6,610 nucleotides of DNA from Rhodocyclaceae bacterium (GTDB lineage Bacteria; Pseudomonadota; Gammaproteobacteria; Burkholderiales; Rhodocyclaceae), in assembly GCA_030682595.1 (NCBI GenBank), contig JAUXNZ010000201.1, positions 1 to 6,610 of the forward strand. The letters run 5' to 3'. The notes beneath the pieces are model-generated. The model saw nothing but the letters and a program-made list of their open reading frames with translations. It was not told the DNA's origin and searched no databases. Below, in pieces: positions 1 to 6,610 of the stretch; position 1 is the stretch's first letter; every line of letters starts with the position of its first letter. A program made the position numbers and the translations under genes.

Positions 1-89
1 AAACTTGAATGGGGGCACCCCGTAATAAACGAGCAGAGCGAGTCAACAGTCACCCCTCCCGCGAGGGAGGGGCCGGGGGAGGGCGGTCT
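1..89. other. Left-edge intergenic stretch
   Basis: This is noncoding sequence between the livK stop and the window edge. In one plus-strand frame, seven sense codons from base 2 run into tandem stops, TAA TAA at 23-28. That could be the tail of an upstream plus-strand gene converging on livK, but about 20 bases are too few to support a gene call. The only clear structure is the hairpin at 53-72, listed separately. A small GGGG/CCCC stem (11-14 with 18-21) is also present and is probably unimportant. Confidence 0.4.
53..72 (-). terminator. Perfect GC-rich hairpin after livK (possible terminator or intergenic repeat)
   Basis: CCCCTCCC (53-60) pairs perfectly with GGGAGGGG (65-72) around a four-base loop, GCGA. 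It lies 17 bases past the livK stop, the usual place for a terminator of the paaK-livK transcript. No T-run follows on the minus strand, so it is not a canonical intrinsic terminator. It could instead slow RNA 3'-end decay, act with Rho, or be one copy of a dispersed palindromic repeat. The adjoining C/G-rich bases (73-86) add to the repeat-like look. Confidence 0.35.
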
Positions 90-1250
90 TTAATTTACCA
101 GCGCCCAGTCACCATTCTTGACCTCGATCAGGCGGAACGCCGACAGGTCGAGTCCCATGTGATCGGTGGGTGACATGTTGACCTTGCCGGCGGTGCCGAT
201 GAAGTCCCTGGTTTTTTCAATCTCGTCGCGCACCTTGGCCTTGTCGGTGCTGCCCGCCCGTTTGATGGCCTCGACGACCATCATCAGGCCGTCGACCGCG
301 TGGCCACCGAAGGTGGAGACATCTGCCTTGTAACGCTCGTTGTAAGCCTTCTTGTAGGCCATGACGACCGGTTTCTGCGGGTCCTTGGCGTCGAGCTTGT
401 CGGCGACCAGCAGGGCGGCGGCGGGCAGGCGTACACCTTCGGCCGCCGCGCCGGCGAGCTTGATGAACTCCTCCGAAGCGACGCCGTGGGCGTGATACAG
501 CGGCAGCTTGATGCCGAGTTGCTGGTAGTTCTTGGTCACGATCGCCGGGCCTTGGCCGAGGCCGAAGACAAAGACGGCCTGCACGCCCGGCGCATTGCGA
601 ATCTTGGTCAGTTGCGGGCTCATGTCAGTGTCCTTGGGGCCGTAGGTTTCGTTGGCCACCAGCGTGATGCCCATCTTGGCGGCCATGGCTTCGGTTTCCC
701 GCTTGCCCGACTGGCCGAATCCGGAAGTTTCGGAGAGCAGGGCGACCTGGGTCAGGTTGCGTTTCTTCATGTCCTCAAAAACCTTTTCGGCGGCCATGCG
801 GTCGGTGTGCGGGGTCTTGAAAACCCATTTTTTCACCGGCTCGATGATGACGACCGCACCGGCCAGGGAAATGAAGGGCAGGCCGGCCTTTTCAACCAGC
901 GGCACCATCGACATGGTGCTGCCGGTCGTCGTGCCGCCGACGATCAGATCAACCTTGTCCTCTTCGATCAAGCGCTTGGCGAAACCATTGGCCTTGCCGG
1001 CATCGCTGCCATCGTCGTAATGTATGAGCTGGATCTGTCGCCCGATCACGCCACCTTCCTTGTTGATCTTTTCGACATACATTTGCAGCGTCTTGAGTTC
1101 CGGGTCGCCGAGAAACGCGGCAGGGCCGGTGACGGACAGGACCGAGCCGAGCTTGATCGGCTCGTTGGCGAAGGCACTGGAGAGCGTCAGGGCGCCGGCG
1201 ATGGTGGCGCCGGCAACGGCCAGGCCAAGTTTTTTGAATAATTGCTTCAT
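90..1250 (-). CDS. livK: Periplasmic substrate-binding protein of a branched-chain/aromatic acid ABC importer (LivK type)
   Basis: This 386-residue protein would capture the substrate in the periplasm and deliver it to the LivHM permease. The start at 1250 is chosen because GAGGAG (1265-1260) lies nine bases upstream and because the N-terminus is then a classic Sec signal peptide: basic K2, K6 and K7, a hydrophobic stretch at about 8-23, and an AFA/N cleavage site after residue 28. An upstream in-frame ATG at 1346 would bury the signal inside a 32-residue extension overlapping paaK. The mature part looks like the periplasmic binding fold of the leucine/amide/aromatic group (Peripla_BP_6): IKLGSVLSVTGPAAFLG near 32-48, then GGTTTGSTMSMVPLVEKAG at 105-123 in the usual ligand-contacting region. 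The gene is the second of the paaK-livK unit, 28 bp after paaK. Homologous proteins bind Leu/Ile/Val, amides, urea or aryl acids, and the sequence alone does not settle the ligand. The paaK neighbour favours phenylacetate or a related aromatic acid. Confidence 0.9.
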   Translation of the reverse strand: MKQLFKKLGLAVAGATIAGALTLSSAFANEPIKLGSVLSVTGPAAFLGDPELKTLQMYVEKINKEGGVIGRQIQLIHYDDGSDAGKANGFAKRLIEEDKVDLIVGGTTTGSTMSMVPLVEKAGLPFISLAGAVVIIEPVKKWVFKTPHTDRMAAEKVFEDMKKRNLTQVALLSETSGFGQSGKRETEAMAAKMGITLVANETYGPKDTDMSPQLTKIRNAPGVQAVFVFGLGQGPAIVTKNYQQLGIKLPLYHAHGVASEEFIKLAGAAAEGVRLPAAALLVADKLDAKDPQKPVVMAYKKAYNERYKADVSTFGGHAVDGLMMVVEAIKRAGSTDKAKVRDEIEKTRDFIGTAGKVNMSPTDHMGLDLSAFRLIEVKNGDWALVN

Positions 1251-1278
1251 TTGATTTATCTCCTCTTTGTTTTGAAAA

Positions 1279-2601
<1,323 letters not shown>

Positions 2602-2625
2602 TCTCTTCTCCCCCGCGCCGGTATT

Positions 2626-2674
2626 GTTGTGGAAACCCCGAAAATTACCACAACGAGGTCGTGGTTGTGAAAAC
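2626..2674. promoter_or_regulatory. Three GTTGTGG-type half-sites, candidate shared operator
   Basis: GTTGTGGAAA (2626-2635, plus) faces an inverted copy at 2654-2645 that reads GTTGTGGTAA on the minus strand. The 10-base arms match at nine positions and are separated by nine bases. A third copy, GTTGTGAAAA (2664-2673, plus), follows, so the first and third form a direct repeat matching at 10 of 11 bases (2626-2636 and 2664-2674). The array lies between two divergent genes and overlaps the best promoter candidates of both, as expected for a regulator controlling both units. I do not recognise the motif as the site of a named regulator, and no regulator gene is in the window. Confidence 0.45.
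2642..2671 (-). promoter_or_regulatory. Candidate sigma70 promoter for paaK-livK
   Basis: On the minus strand, TTCACA (2671-2666, five of six bases of the -35 consensus) is followed after 18 bases by TAATTT (2647-2642). The latter is a weak -10 but is preceded by TGG, as in extended -10 promoters. Transcription would start near 2635, giving a leader of about 34 bases. The -35 lies in half-site three and the -10 in half-site two of the repeat array. This is a consensus-based guess. Confidence 0.3.
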
Positions 2675-2683
2675 GGATCAAGG

Positions 2684-2689
2684 CATAAT
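2684..2689 (+). promoter_or_regulatory. Candidate -10 element for the livH unit
   Basis: CATAAT matches the -10 consensus at five of six bases and lies 75 bases before the livH ATG. At the standard 17-base spacing the -35 position (2661-2666) reads GTGGTT, which is poor, so the promoter may need an activator. The third GTTGTG half-site covers the -35/spacer region. Confidence 0.3.
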
Positions 2690-2763
2690 GGCGTTCCTGA
2701 ACCGTCGGCCCGCATCGTGAAAAGAGGCTGCGGATCATTCAAATTCCCGGGAGGAGGGGCTTC

Positions 2764-3651
2764 ATGAACGGCGAGTGGCTGCCGCAATTTCTGCAATTTC
2801 TGTTTTCCGGCATTACGGTCGGCGCAGCCTATGCCCTGGCGGCATTGGGATTTACGCTGATTTACAACGCCAGCAACGTGATCAATTTCGCCCAGGGCGA
2901 ATTCATCATGCTGGGCGGCATGCTGACGGTGTTCTTCCTACAGGCGGGCCTGCCGATGCCGGTCGCGGTGCTGCTGGCGATTTTCATTCCCGCCCTGGTC
3001 GGCATCCTGATCGAGAAGCTGGCCATCGAGCCGGTGAAAAACGCCGAAGTGACGACGCTGATCATCATCACCATCGGCGCCGCGCTGGTGATCCGCGGCG
3101 TGGTGCAGATTTTCCTCGGCAAGGGCACGCACAGTTTCCCGCCGTTTTCGAGCGCGGAGCCGATTGCCATTGCCGGCGCCACGCTGCTGCCGCAAAGCCT
3201 GTGGGTGCTTGGCGTCGCGGGGCTGGTGGTCGTGGCACTGGGCTGGTTTTTCAGTCGCACGCTGATGGGCAAGGCAATTCTCGCCACCTCTTACAACCGC
3301 CTGGCTGCCCAGCTGGTCGGTATCAACACCAGCCGCGTGCTGTTCATCAGTTATGCCCTGTCGGGCGCGCTCGGTGCGATCGGCGGCATTTTGCTGACGC
3401 CGATCACCCTGACATCCTACGATGTCGGCATCATGCTCGGCCTCAAGGGTTTTGTCGCCGCCGTGGTCGGCGGACTCGGCAGCGGGCTGGGTGCCGTGGT
3501 GGGCGGTCTGCTGGTCGGCATTCTGGAAGCCATGGGCGCCGGCTACATTTCCTCGGCGTACAAGGATGCGATTCCCTTCGCGCTGATTCTGCTGATCCTG
3601 TTCTTCATGCCGCGCGGCCTGTTCGGCGGCAAGGTCACGGATCGGGTTTGA
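2764..3651 (+). CDS. livH: Branched-chain/aromatic acid ABC importer permease (LivH type)
   Basis: This 295-residue inner-membrane permease would pair with LivM to form the channel. The sequence is strongly hydrophobic with about eight likely membrane segments, including about 11-31, 66-86, 96-116, 140-163, 190-211 and 268-282. Family hallmarks are NASNVINFAQGEFIMLGG (35-52), a cytoplasmic loop MGKAILATSYNRLAAQLVGI (168-187) that would contact the ATPases, and GLKGFVAAVVGGLGS (226-240). It ends with the typical FFMPRGLFGG. The start is supported by a strong AGGAGG (2752-2757), six bases before ATG. It is the first gene of the plus-strand unit, with livM 46 bases downstream. The specific substrate is inferred only from paaK. 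Confidence 0.93.
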   Translation: MNGEWLPQFLQFLFSGITVGAAYALAALGFTLIYNASNVINFAQGEFIMLGGMLTVFFLQAGLPMPVAVLLAIFIPALVGILIEKLAIEPVKNAEVTTLIIITIGAALVIRGVVQIFLGKGTHSFPPFSSAEPIAIAGATLLPQSLWVLGVAGLVVVALGWFFSRTLMGKAILATSYNRLAAQLVGINTSRVLFISYALSGALGAIGGILLTPITLTSYDVGIMLGLKGFVAAVVGGLGSGLGAVVGGLLVGILEAMGAGYISSAYKDAIPFALILLILFFMPRGLFGGKVTDRV

Positions 3652-3697
3652 ATAAAATGCCCCCACGCTCATTTTGTGCGGCCCGGCAGGAGGCCTG

Positions 3698-4627
3698 ATG
3701 TTCAGATCCCAATTTTTCGGATTGATTGTTCTCGCCGTCATTCTGGTCGTCTTGCCGTTTGTGCTGCCGAACAACTTTTATCTCGATCTGGCGATCCGCA
3801 TGCTGATCAATGCCTGCATCGTGCTCGGGCTCAATCTGCTGATCGGCTTTGCCGGCCAGATCAGCCTCGGCCACGCCGGCTTCGTCGGCATTGGCGCCTA
3901 TGCCTCGGCGGTTTTGACGACGCACTACAGTTGGTCGCCGCTGGGTGCCATGCTGGCAGGCGCGCTTGCAGCGGGCGTGCTGGCGGCGCTGGTGGCACGC
4001 CCGATTTTCAAGTTGAAGGGCCACTATCTGGCGATGGCAACCCTGGGGCTCGGCATCATCATCTCGATCATCGTCAGGAACGAGGCGGCCCTGACCGGCG
4101 GGCCGGATGGCATGCCGGTGGCGGCGCTGGCGCTGTTCAGCTTCGAGATAACTGGGGAAAAGCAGTGGTACTGGGTGGTTTCCGGCATCCTGCTGTTCAG
4201 CCTGTGGGCTTCACTCAACCTGATCGATTCTCCCTTCGGGCGGGCCCTGCGTGCCCTCCATGGCTCGGAGGTGGCTGCGCAGGTGGTCGGTGTCGACGTG
4301 GCGAAGTACAAGTTGGCGATCTTCGTGCTGTCCGCCGTCTTCGCCAGCCTGATGGGCTCGGTGACGGCGCATTATGTCGGATTTGTGACGCCCAACGTGG
4401 CGGATTTCTTCCATTCAATCGAACTGGTGACCATGGTGGTCATCGGCGGCATGGCCTCGATTTATGGTTCGGTGATCGGCGCCGTCCTCCTGACGGCGTT
4501 GCCGCAGGCGCTGGCCGGCTTTGAAGGCTGGGAAACCGTTGTCTTTGGTTCAATCCTGATGTTCTGCATGATCTTCATGCCCAAGGGGTTGGTGCCGACC
4601 CTGGCGGCAAAATTCGGGAGGCGGTGA
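3698..4627 (+). CDS. livM: Branched-chain/aromatic acid ABC importer permease (LivM type)
   Basis: This 309-residue second permease subunit would be the heterodimer partner of LivH in the inner membrane. It starts with a hydrophobic segment (about 5-24). The family motif GLNLLIGFAGQISLGHAGF spans 44-62, and the cytoplasmic ATPase-contact loop GRALRALHGSEVAAQVVGVD spans 181-200. It ends with the typical FMPKGLVP at 293-300. The ATG at 3698 is preferred over an in-frame TTG at 3674 because AGGAGG (3688-3693) precedes it by four bases and the membrane segment then begins at once. Its TGA is directly followed by the livG ATG with no gap, so translation is probably coupled. Confidence 0.93.
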   Translation: MFRSQFFGLIVLAVILVVLPFVLPNNFYLDLAIRMLINACIVLGLNLLIGFAGQISLGHAGFVGIGAYASAVLTTHYSWSPLGAMLAGALAAGVLAALVARPIFKLKGHYLAMATLGLGIIISIIVRNEAALTGGPDGMPVAALALFSFEITGEKQWYWVVSGILLFSLWASLNLIDSPFGRALRALHGSEVAAQVVGVDVAKYKLAIFVLSAVFASLMGSVTAHYVGFVTPNVADFFHSIELVTMVVIGGMASIYGSVIGAVLLTALPQALAGFEGWETVVFGSILMFCMIFMPKGLVPTLAAKFGRR

Positions 4628-5389
4628 ATGGCGCTCCTCGAAGTCAGTAACCTCAGCAAGATTTTCGGCGGCGTGCGCGCCGTGCAGAATGTCAGCTTTG
4701 CTGTTGAAGCGGGGATCGTCTATTCGGTCATCGGTCCGAATGGCGCCGGCAAGACAACGCTGTTCAACCTCATCACCGGCATCTATACGCCGAGTGAAGG
4801 GCAGATTCGCCTGGACGGACGCGACATTGCCGGCGTCGCGCCGCATGAGCTGGCACGTTTCGGCATGGCGCGCACTTTTCAGAATCTGCAGGTGTGCATG
4901 AACATGACGGCGCTCGAAAATGTCATGGTCGGCGCGCATCTCAGGCTGGATCGCAATCTCTTCAAGGGCGCGCTGCGGCTGCCCGGCATCGCCCGGCGCG
5001 ATGCCCTGCTGCGCGCGGAGGCGGCTGAGTTGATGCGGCTGGTCGGACTGGAGGCTTTCATCGACGCCCATGCCGATGCGATGCCCTATGGCGCCCTCAA
5101 ACGGCTGGAAATTGCCCGCGCGCTGGCCGCCAAGCCGCGCGTGCTGTTTCTCGACGAGCCCGCCGCCGGATTGAACCCGACCGAAACCAGCGAGGTCGAC
5201 AGCCTGATCCGCAAGGTCGCCGACGCGGGCGTGACCGTGGTGCTGGTGGAGCATGACATGAAGATGGTGATGAATATTTCCGACCAGATTCTGGTGCTCG
5301 ACTATGGCAAGAAGCTCGCCGAGGGCACGGCTGCCGAAGTGCGGCGCAATCCCGACGTAATCGCGGCCTATCTCGGCACCCACCAGTAG
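4628..5389 (+). CDS. livG: ABC importer ATPase (LivG type)
   Basis: This 253-residue cytoplasmic ATPase is one of two that power the importer. Visible motifs are Walker A GPNGAGKTT (36-44), Q-loop Gln85 in RTFQN, Walker B VLFLDEP (172-178) with Asp176 and catalytic Glu177, and H-loop His209 in VEHDM. The signature is MPYGALKRLEIARAL (152-166) instead of LSGGQ. A YG form of this motif is usual in LivG proteins, though the MPYGA variant is a little further from consensus. The C-terminus, RRNPDVIAAYLG, is typical of LivG and absent from most other ABC ATPases. A GGGAGG (4616-4621) inside the end of livM sits six bases before ATG. The protein carries no hemerythrin part, unlike its partner encoded next. 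Confidence 0.94.
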   Translation: MALLEVSNLSKIFGGVRAVQNVSFAVEAGIVYSVIGPNGAGKTTLFNLITGIYTPSEGQIRLDGRDIAGVAPHELARFGMARTFQNLQVCMNMTALENVMVGAHLRLDRNLFKGALRLPGIARRDALLRAEAAELMRLVGLEAFIDAHADAMPYGALKRLEIARALAAKPRVLFLDEPAAGLNPTETSEVDSLIRKVADAGVTVVLVEHDMKMVMNISDQILVLDYGKKLAEGTAAEVRRNPDVIAAYLGTHQ

Positions 5390-5436
5390 ATCCCACCCCG
5401 CAAACGCCGCTGCGCGCCGTTCTCCCCTCAAGGGGC

Positions 5437-5471
5437 CAAGAAACTCTTGGGGCGGCCCGGCGAGTTTCTTG
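5437..5471 (+). repeat. 10-bp perfect inverted repeat abutting the fusion gene's ribosome binding site
   Basis: CAAGAAACTC (5437-5446) is the exact reverse complement of GAGTTTCTTG (5462-5471), with a 15-base G/C-rich loop that can close further through GGG (5449-5451) and CCC (5456-5458). The right arm ends on the first base of the Shine-Dalgarno-like GAAAGG (5471-5476). A competing smaller stem, CCAAGA (5436-5441) with TCTTGG (5445-5450), cannot form at the same time. A further CCCC/GGGG stem (5424-5427 with 5432-5435) lies just upstream. The structure sits in the 96-base gap between livG and the fusion gene. It may tune translation, RNA processing or stability, or be a dispersed intergenic repeat. 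It is not followed by a T-run, so it is unlikely to be a terminator. Confidence 0.6.
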
Positions 5472-5485
5472 AAAGGTAGAAGACG

Positions 5486-6610
5486 ATGCGCAGTCTGACA
5501 TTGCGAACGATTACCGACGAACACCGCAACCAGTGGCAACTGGGCCATGCGCTGGCCGATCTGGCCGATGAGATCGAGCATGGTGCGCAGCCCGATACCC
5601 GTTTCTTCGAGGCGGTGTTCACCTACATCGACGAATACTCGAACCACATGCACAACCCGCGCGAGGAGGCGCTCCTGTTCGGGTTGTTGCGTGAGCGTGA
5701 TCCGACGCTGATTCCGCTCATCGACGAGTTGTCTCTGGAACATCTCGACGGCGCCTCCCTGATTGCCCGCCTGCGCGCCGCGTTGGCGGAATCCCACAGT
5801 GAAGCGGGGCGGCCGCTGTTCGCCGAGGCGTTGCGCGAGCTGGTCGCCGAAATTCGCAGCCACATCGGCAAGGAAGAGGGCAAGCTGATGCCCCGCGCCT
5901 ACAAGGTGCTGACGGCCGAAGATATTGCCAAACTCGATGCGGTGCTCTCCGACGCGGATCATCCGCAGTTCGGCACCAAGCGCCAGGCGGAGTTCCGCGA
6001 GCTCTACCATCGTGTGGTCAATCTGGCGCCGGAATCGGTCGGCCTGGGCGGGTCGACAGCCGGACAGCTGATGCGCGGCGCCGCCGCCACGGTGCGCGAA
6101 TCCGTGCTCGCCGTGCGTGGCGTGGAAAGCTGTTATGGGCGGATTCGGGCGATCAAGGAAATCAGTCTGGAGATTCGCGGCGGCGAACTGGTCGCCCTGG
6201 TTGGCGCCAACGGCGCCGGCAAGACGACCCTGCTGCGGGCGATCTCCGGCGTGCAGCCGGTGGTCGCCGGAACCATCATCTTTGACGGCGAGGACATCAC
6301 GCAGCTCAGTGCCGACCGGCGCGTCAGCCTGGGCATCTGCCAGGTGCCCGAGGGGCGCCAAGTTTTCGGTCCGCTGACGGTCGAGGACAACCTGCGACTG
6401 GGCGCCATCACGCAATCCAAAGGTCGGCTCGCCGTCGGGCTGGAGCGCGTCTATGAAACTTTTCCGGTGCTTAAGGAAAAGCGTCACCTGCCCGCCGGCA
6501 CGCTCTCCGGCGGCCAGCAGCAGATGTTGTCGATCGGCCGGGCGCTGATGGGGCGGCCGAAGCTGCTGTTGCTGGACGAGCCGTCGATGGGCCTGGCACC
6601 ACTGCTGGTC
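5486..6610 (+). CDS. livF: Hemerythrin-like domain fused to LivF-type ABC ATPase (3' end cut by window edge)
   Basis: One frame is open for 375 codons to the window edge. GAAAGG (5471-5476) lies nine bases before the ATG, and an in-frame TAG (5477-5479) rules out a longer start. Residues 1-188 look like a complete stand-alone hemerythrin-like (HHE) protein. Likely diiron ligands are His13 (DEHRN), His56 and Glu60 (HNPREE), His86 (EHLDG), and His126 and Glu130 (HIGKEE). The tail QAEFRELYHRVVNLAPES resembles the end of that family. A Gly/Ala-rich linker (about 189-206) leads to a LivF ATPase from about 207. It has VRGVESCYGRIRAI (210-223), Walker A GANGAGKTT (240-248), Q-loop Gln286 in QVPEGRQVF, signature LSGGQQQM (340-347) and Walker B LLLLDEP (360-366) with Asp364 and Glu365. 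The H-loop and C-terminus lie outside the window. As last gene of livHMG it supplies the second importer ATPase. Binding of O2 or a redox change at the diiron site could modulate transport, but that is inference. Confidence 0.9.
   Translation, partial: MRSLTLRTITDEHRNQWQLGHALADLADEIEHGAQPDTRFFEAVFTYIDEYSNHMHNPREEALLFGLLRERDPTLIPLIDELSLEHLDGASLIARLRAALAESHSEAGRPLFAEALRELVAEIRSHIGKEEGKLMPRAYKVLTAEDIAKLDAVLSDADHPQFGTKRQAEFRELYHRVVNLAPESVGLGGSTAGQLMRGAAATVRESVLAVRGVESCYGRIRAIKEISLEIRGGELVALVGANGAGKTTLLRAISGVQPVVAGTIIFDGEDITQLSADRRVSLGICQVPEGRQVFGPLTVEDNLRLGAITQSKGRLAVGLERVYETFPVLKEKRHLPAGTLSGGQQQMLSIGRALMGRPKLLLLDEPSMGLAPLLV

Noticed and set aside
300..1241. A 313-codon open frame on the plus strand opposite livK
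   Set aside because: It is antisense to a well-supported binding protein with signal peptide and ribosome binding site. Its product has no recognisable motif and is Gly/Arg/Asp/His-rich in the way typical of shadow frames.
2602..2796. An N-terminal extension of the CoA ligase from ATG 2796
   Set aside because: The extra 65 residues match nothing in PaaK proteins and would cover the divergent promoter region and the start of livH. The ATG at 2601 has a good ribosome binding site and gives the family's usual length.
3654..3675. AAAATG/CATTTT inverted repeat between livH and livM
   Set aside because: It has only a six-base AT-rich stem around a ten-base loop. It is too weak to call a terminator or processing site.
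2775..3698. A 307-codon plus-strand frame overlapping livH in another frame
   Set aside because: The product is Arg/Gly/His-rich and not membrane-like, while the livH frame shows complete permease motifs. The only intriguing part is its 3' end: the 13 codons from ATG 3657 to a TGA at 3696-3698 overlap the livM ATG. A coupled leader peptide is conceivable, but no ribosome binding site precedes 3657.
6071..6106. A separate livF gene starting at the internal ATG (codon 196) or GTG (codon 207) instead of a fusion
   Set aside because: No Shine-Dalgarno sequence of note precedes either codon and there is no stop codon between the two domains. Internal initiation producing an additional short LivF cannot be ruled out from sequence, but the continuous frame supports a fusion.
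4550..6487. A 645-codon open frame on the minus strand opposite livG and the fusion gene
   Set aside because: It is a shadow of high-GC codon use on the opposite strand. It has no recognisable domain and low-complexity Arg/Gln/Gly/Ala-rich composition, and it lies over two genes with clear ATPase and hemerythrin motifs.

Overview
The window is a compact, high-GC bacterial catabolic and transport locus of 6.6 kb. It holds two divergent transcription units that share a 162-bp control region. Base composition, codon use and gene content fit a betaproteobacterium of the Azoarcus/Thauera/Dechloromonas (Rhodocyclales) type. That placement is an inference from style and gene content, not from a marker gene.

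Left unit (minus strand, read right to left): paaK, a phenylacetate-CoA ligase (start 2601), is followed after 28 bp by livK, a periplasmic substrate-binding protein of the branched-chain amino acid/aromatic acid type (start 1250). A perfect GC-rich hairpin (53-72) lies just past the livK stop. Right unit (plus strand): livH and livM (permeases), livG (ATPase), then a last gene that runs off the right edge. Together the two units encode all five parts of a HAAT-family ABC importer plus an enzyme that would activate an aryl acid with CoA on arrival. Phenylacetate or a related aromatic acid is therefore the most economical substrate guess.

The outstanding feature is the last gene (5486 to past 6610). 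It has the position of livF and its C-terminal part is a LivF ATPase, but the ATPase is preceded in the same uninterrupted frame by a complete hemerythrin-like (HHE) diiron domain of about 188 residues. The frame is open for all 375 codons visible, an in-frame TAG lies just upstream of the ATG, and no good ribosome binding site precedes the ATPase part. This looks like a genuine hemerythrin-LivF fusion. It suggests that an oxygen-, redox- or iron-sensing domain is built directly into an ATPase of an aromatic acid importer.

The divergent control region carries three copies of a GTTGTGG-type half-site placed over the best promoter candidates of both units. A 10-bp perfect inverted repeat abuts the ribosome binding site of the fusion gene. 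No stretch over 300 bases lacks a gene. No tRNA, rRNA, CRISPR array or insertion sequence was seen.
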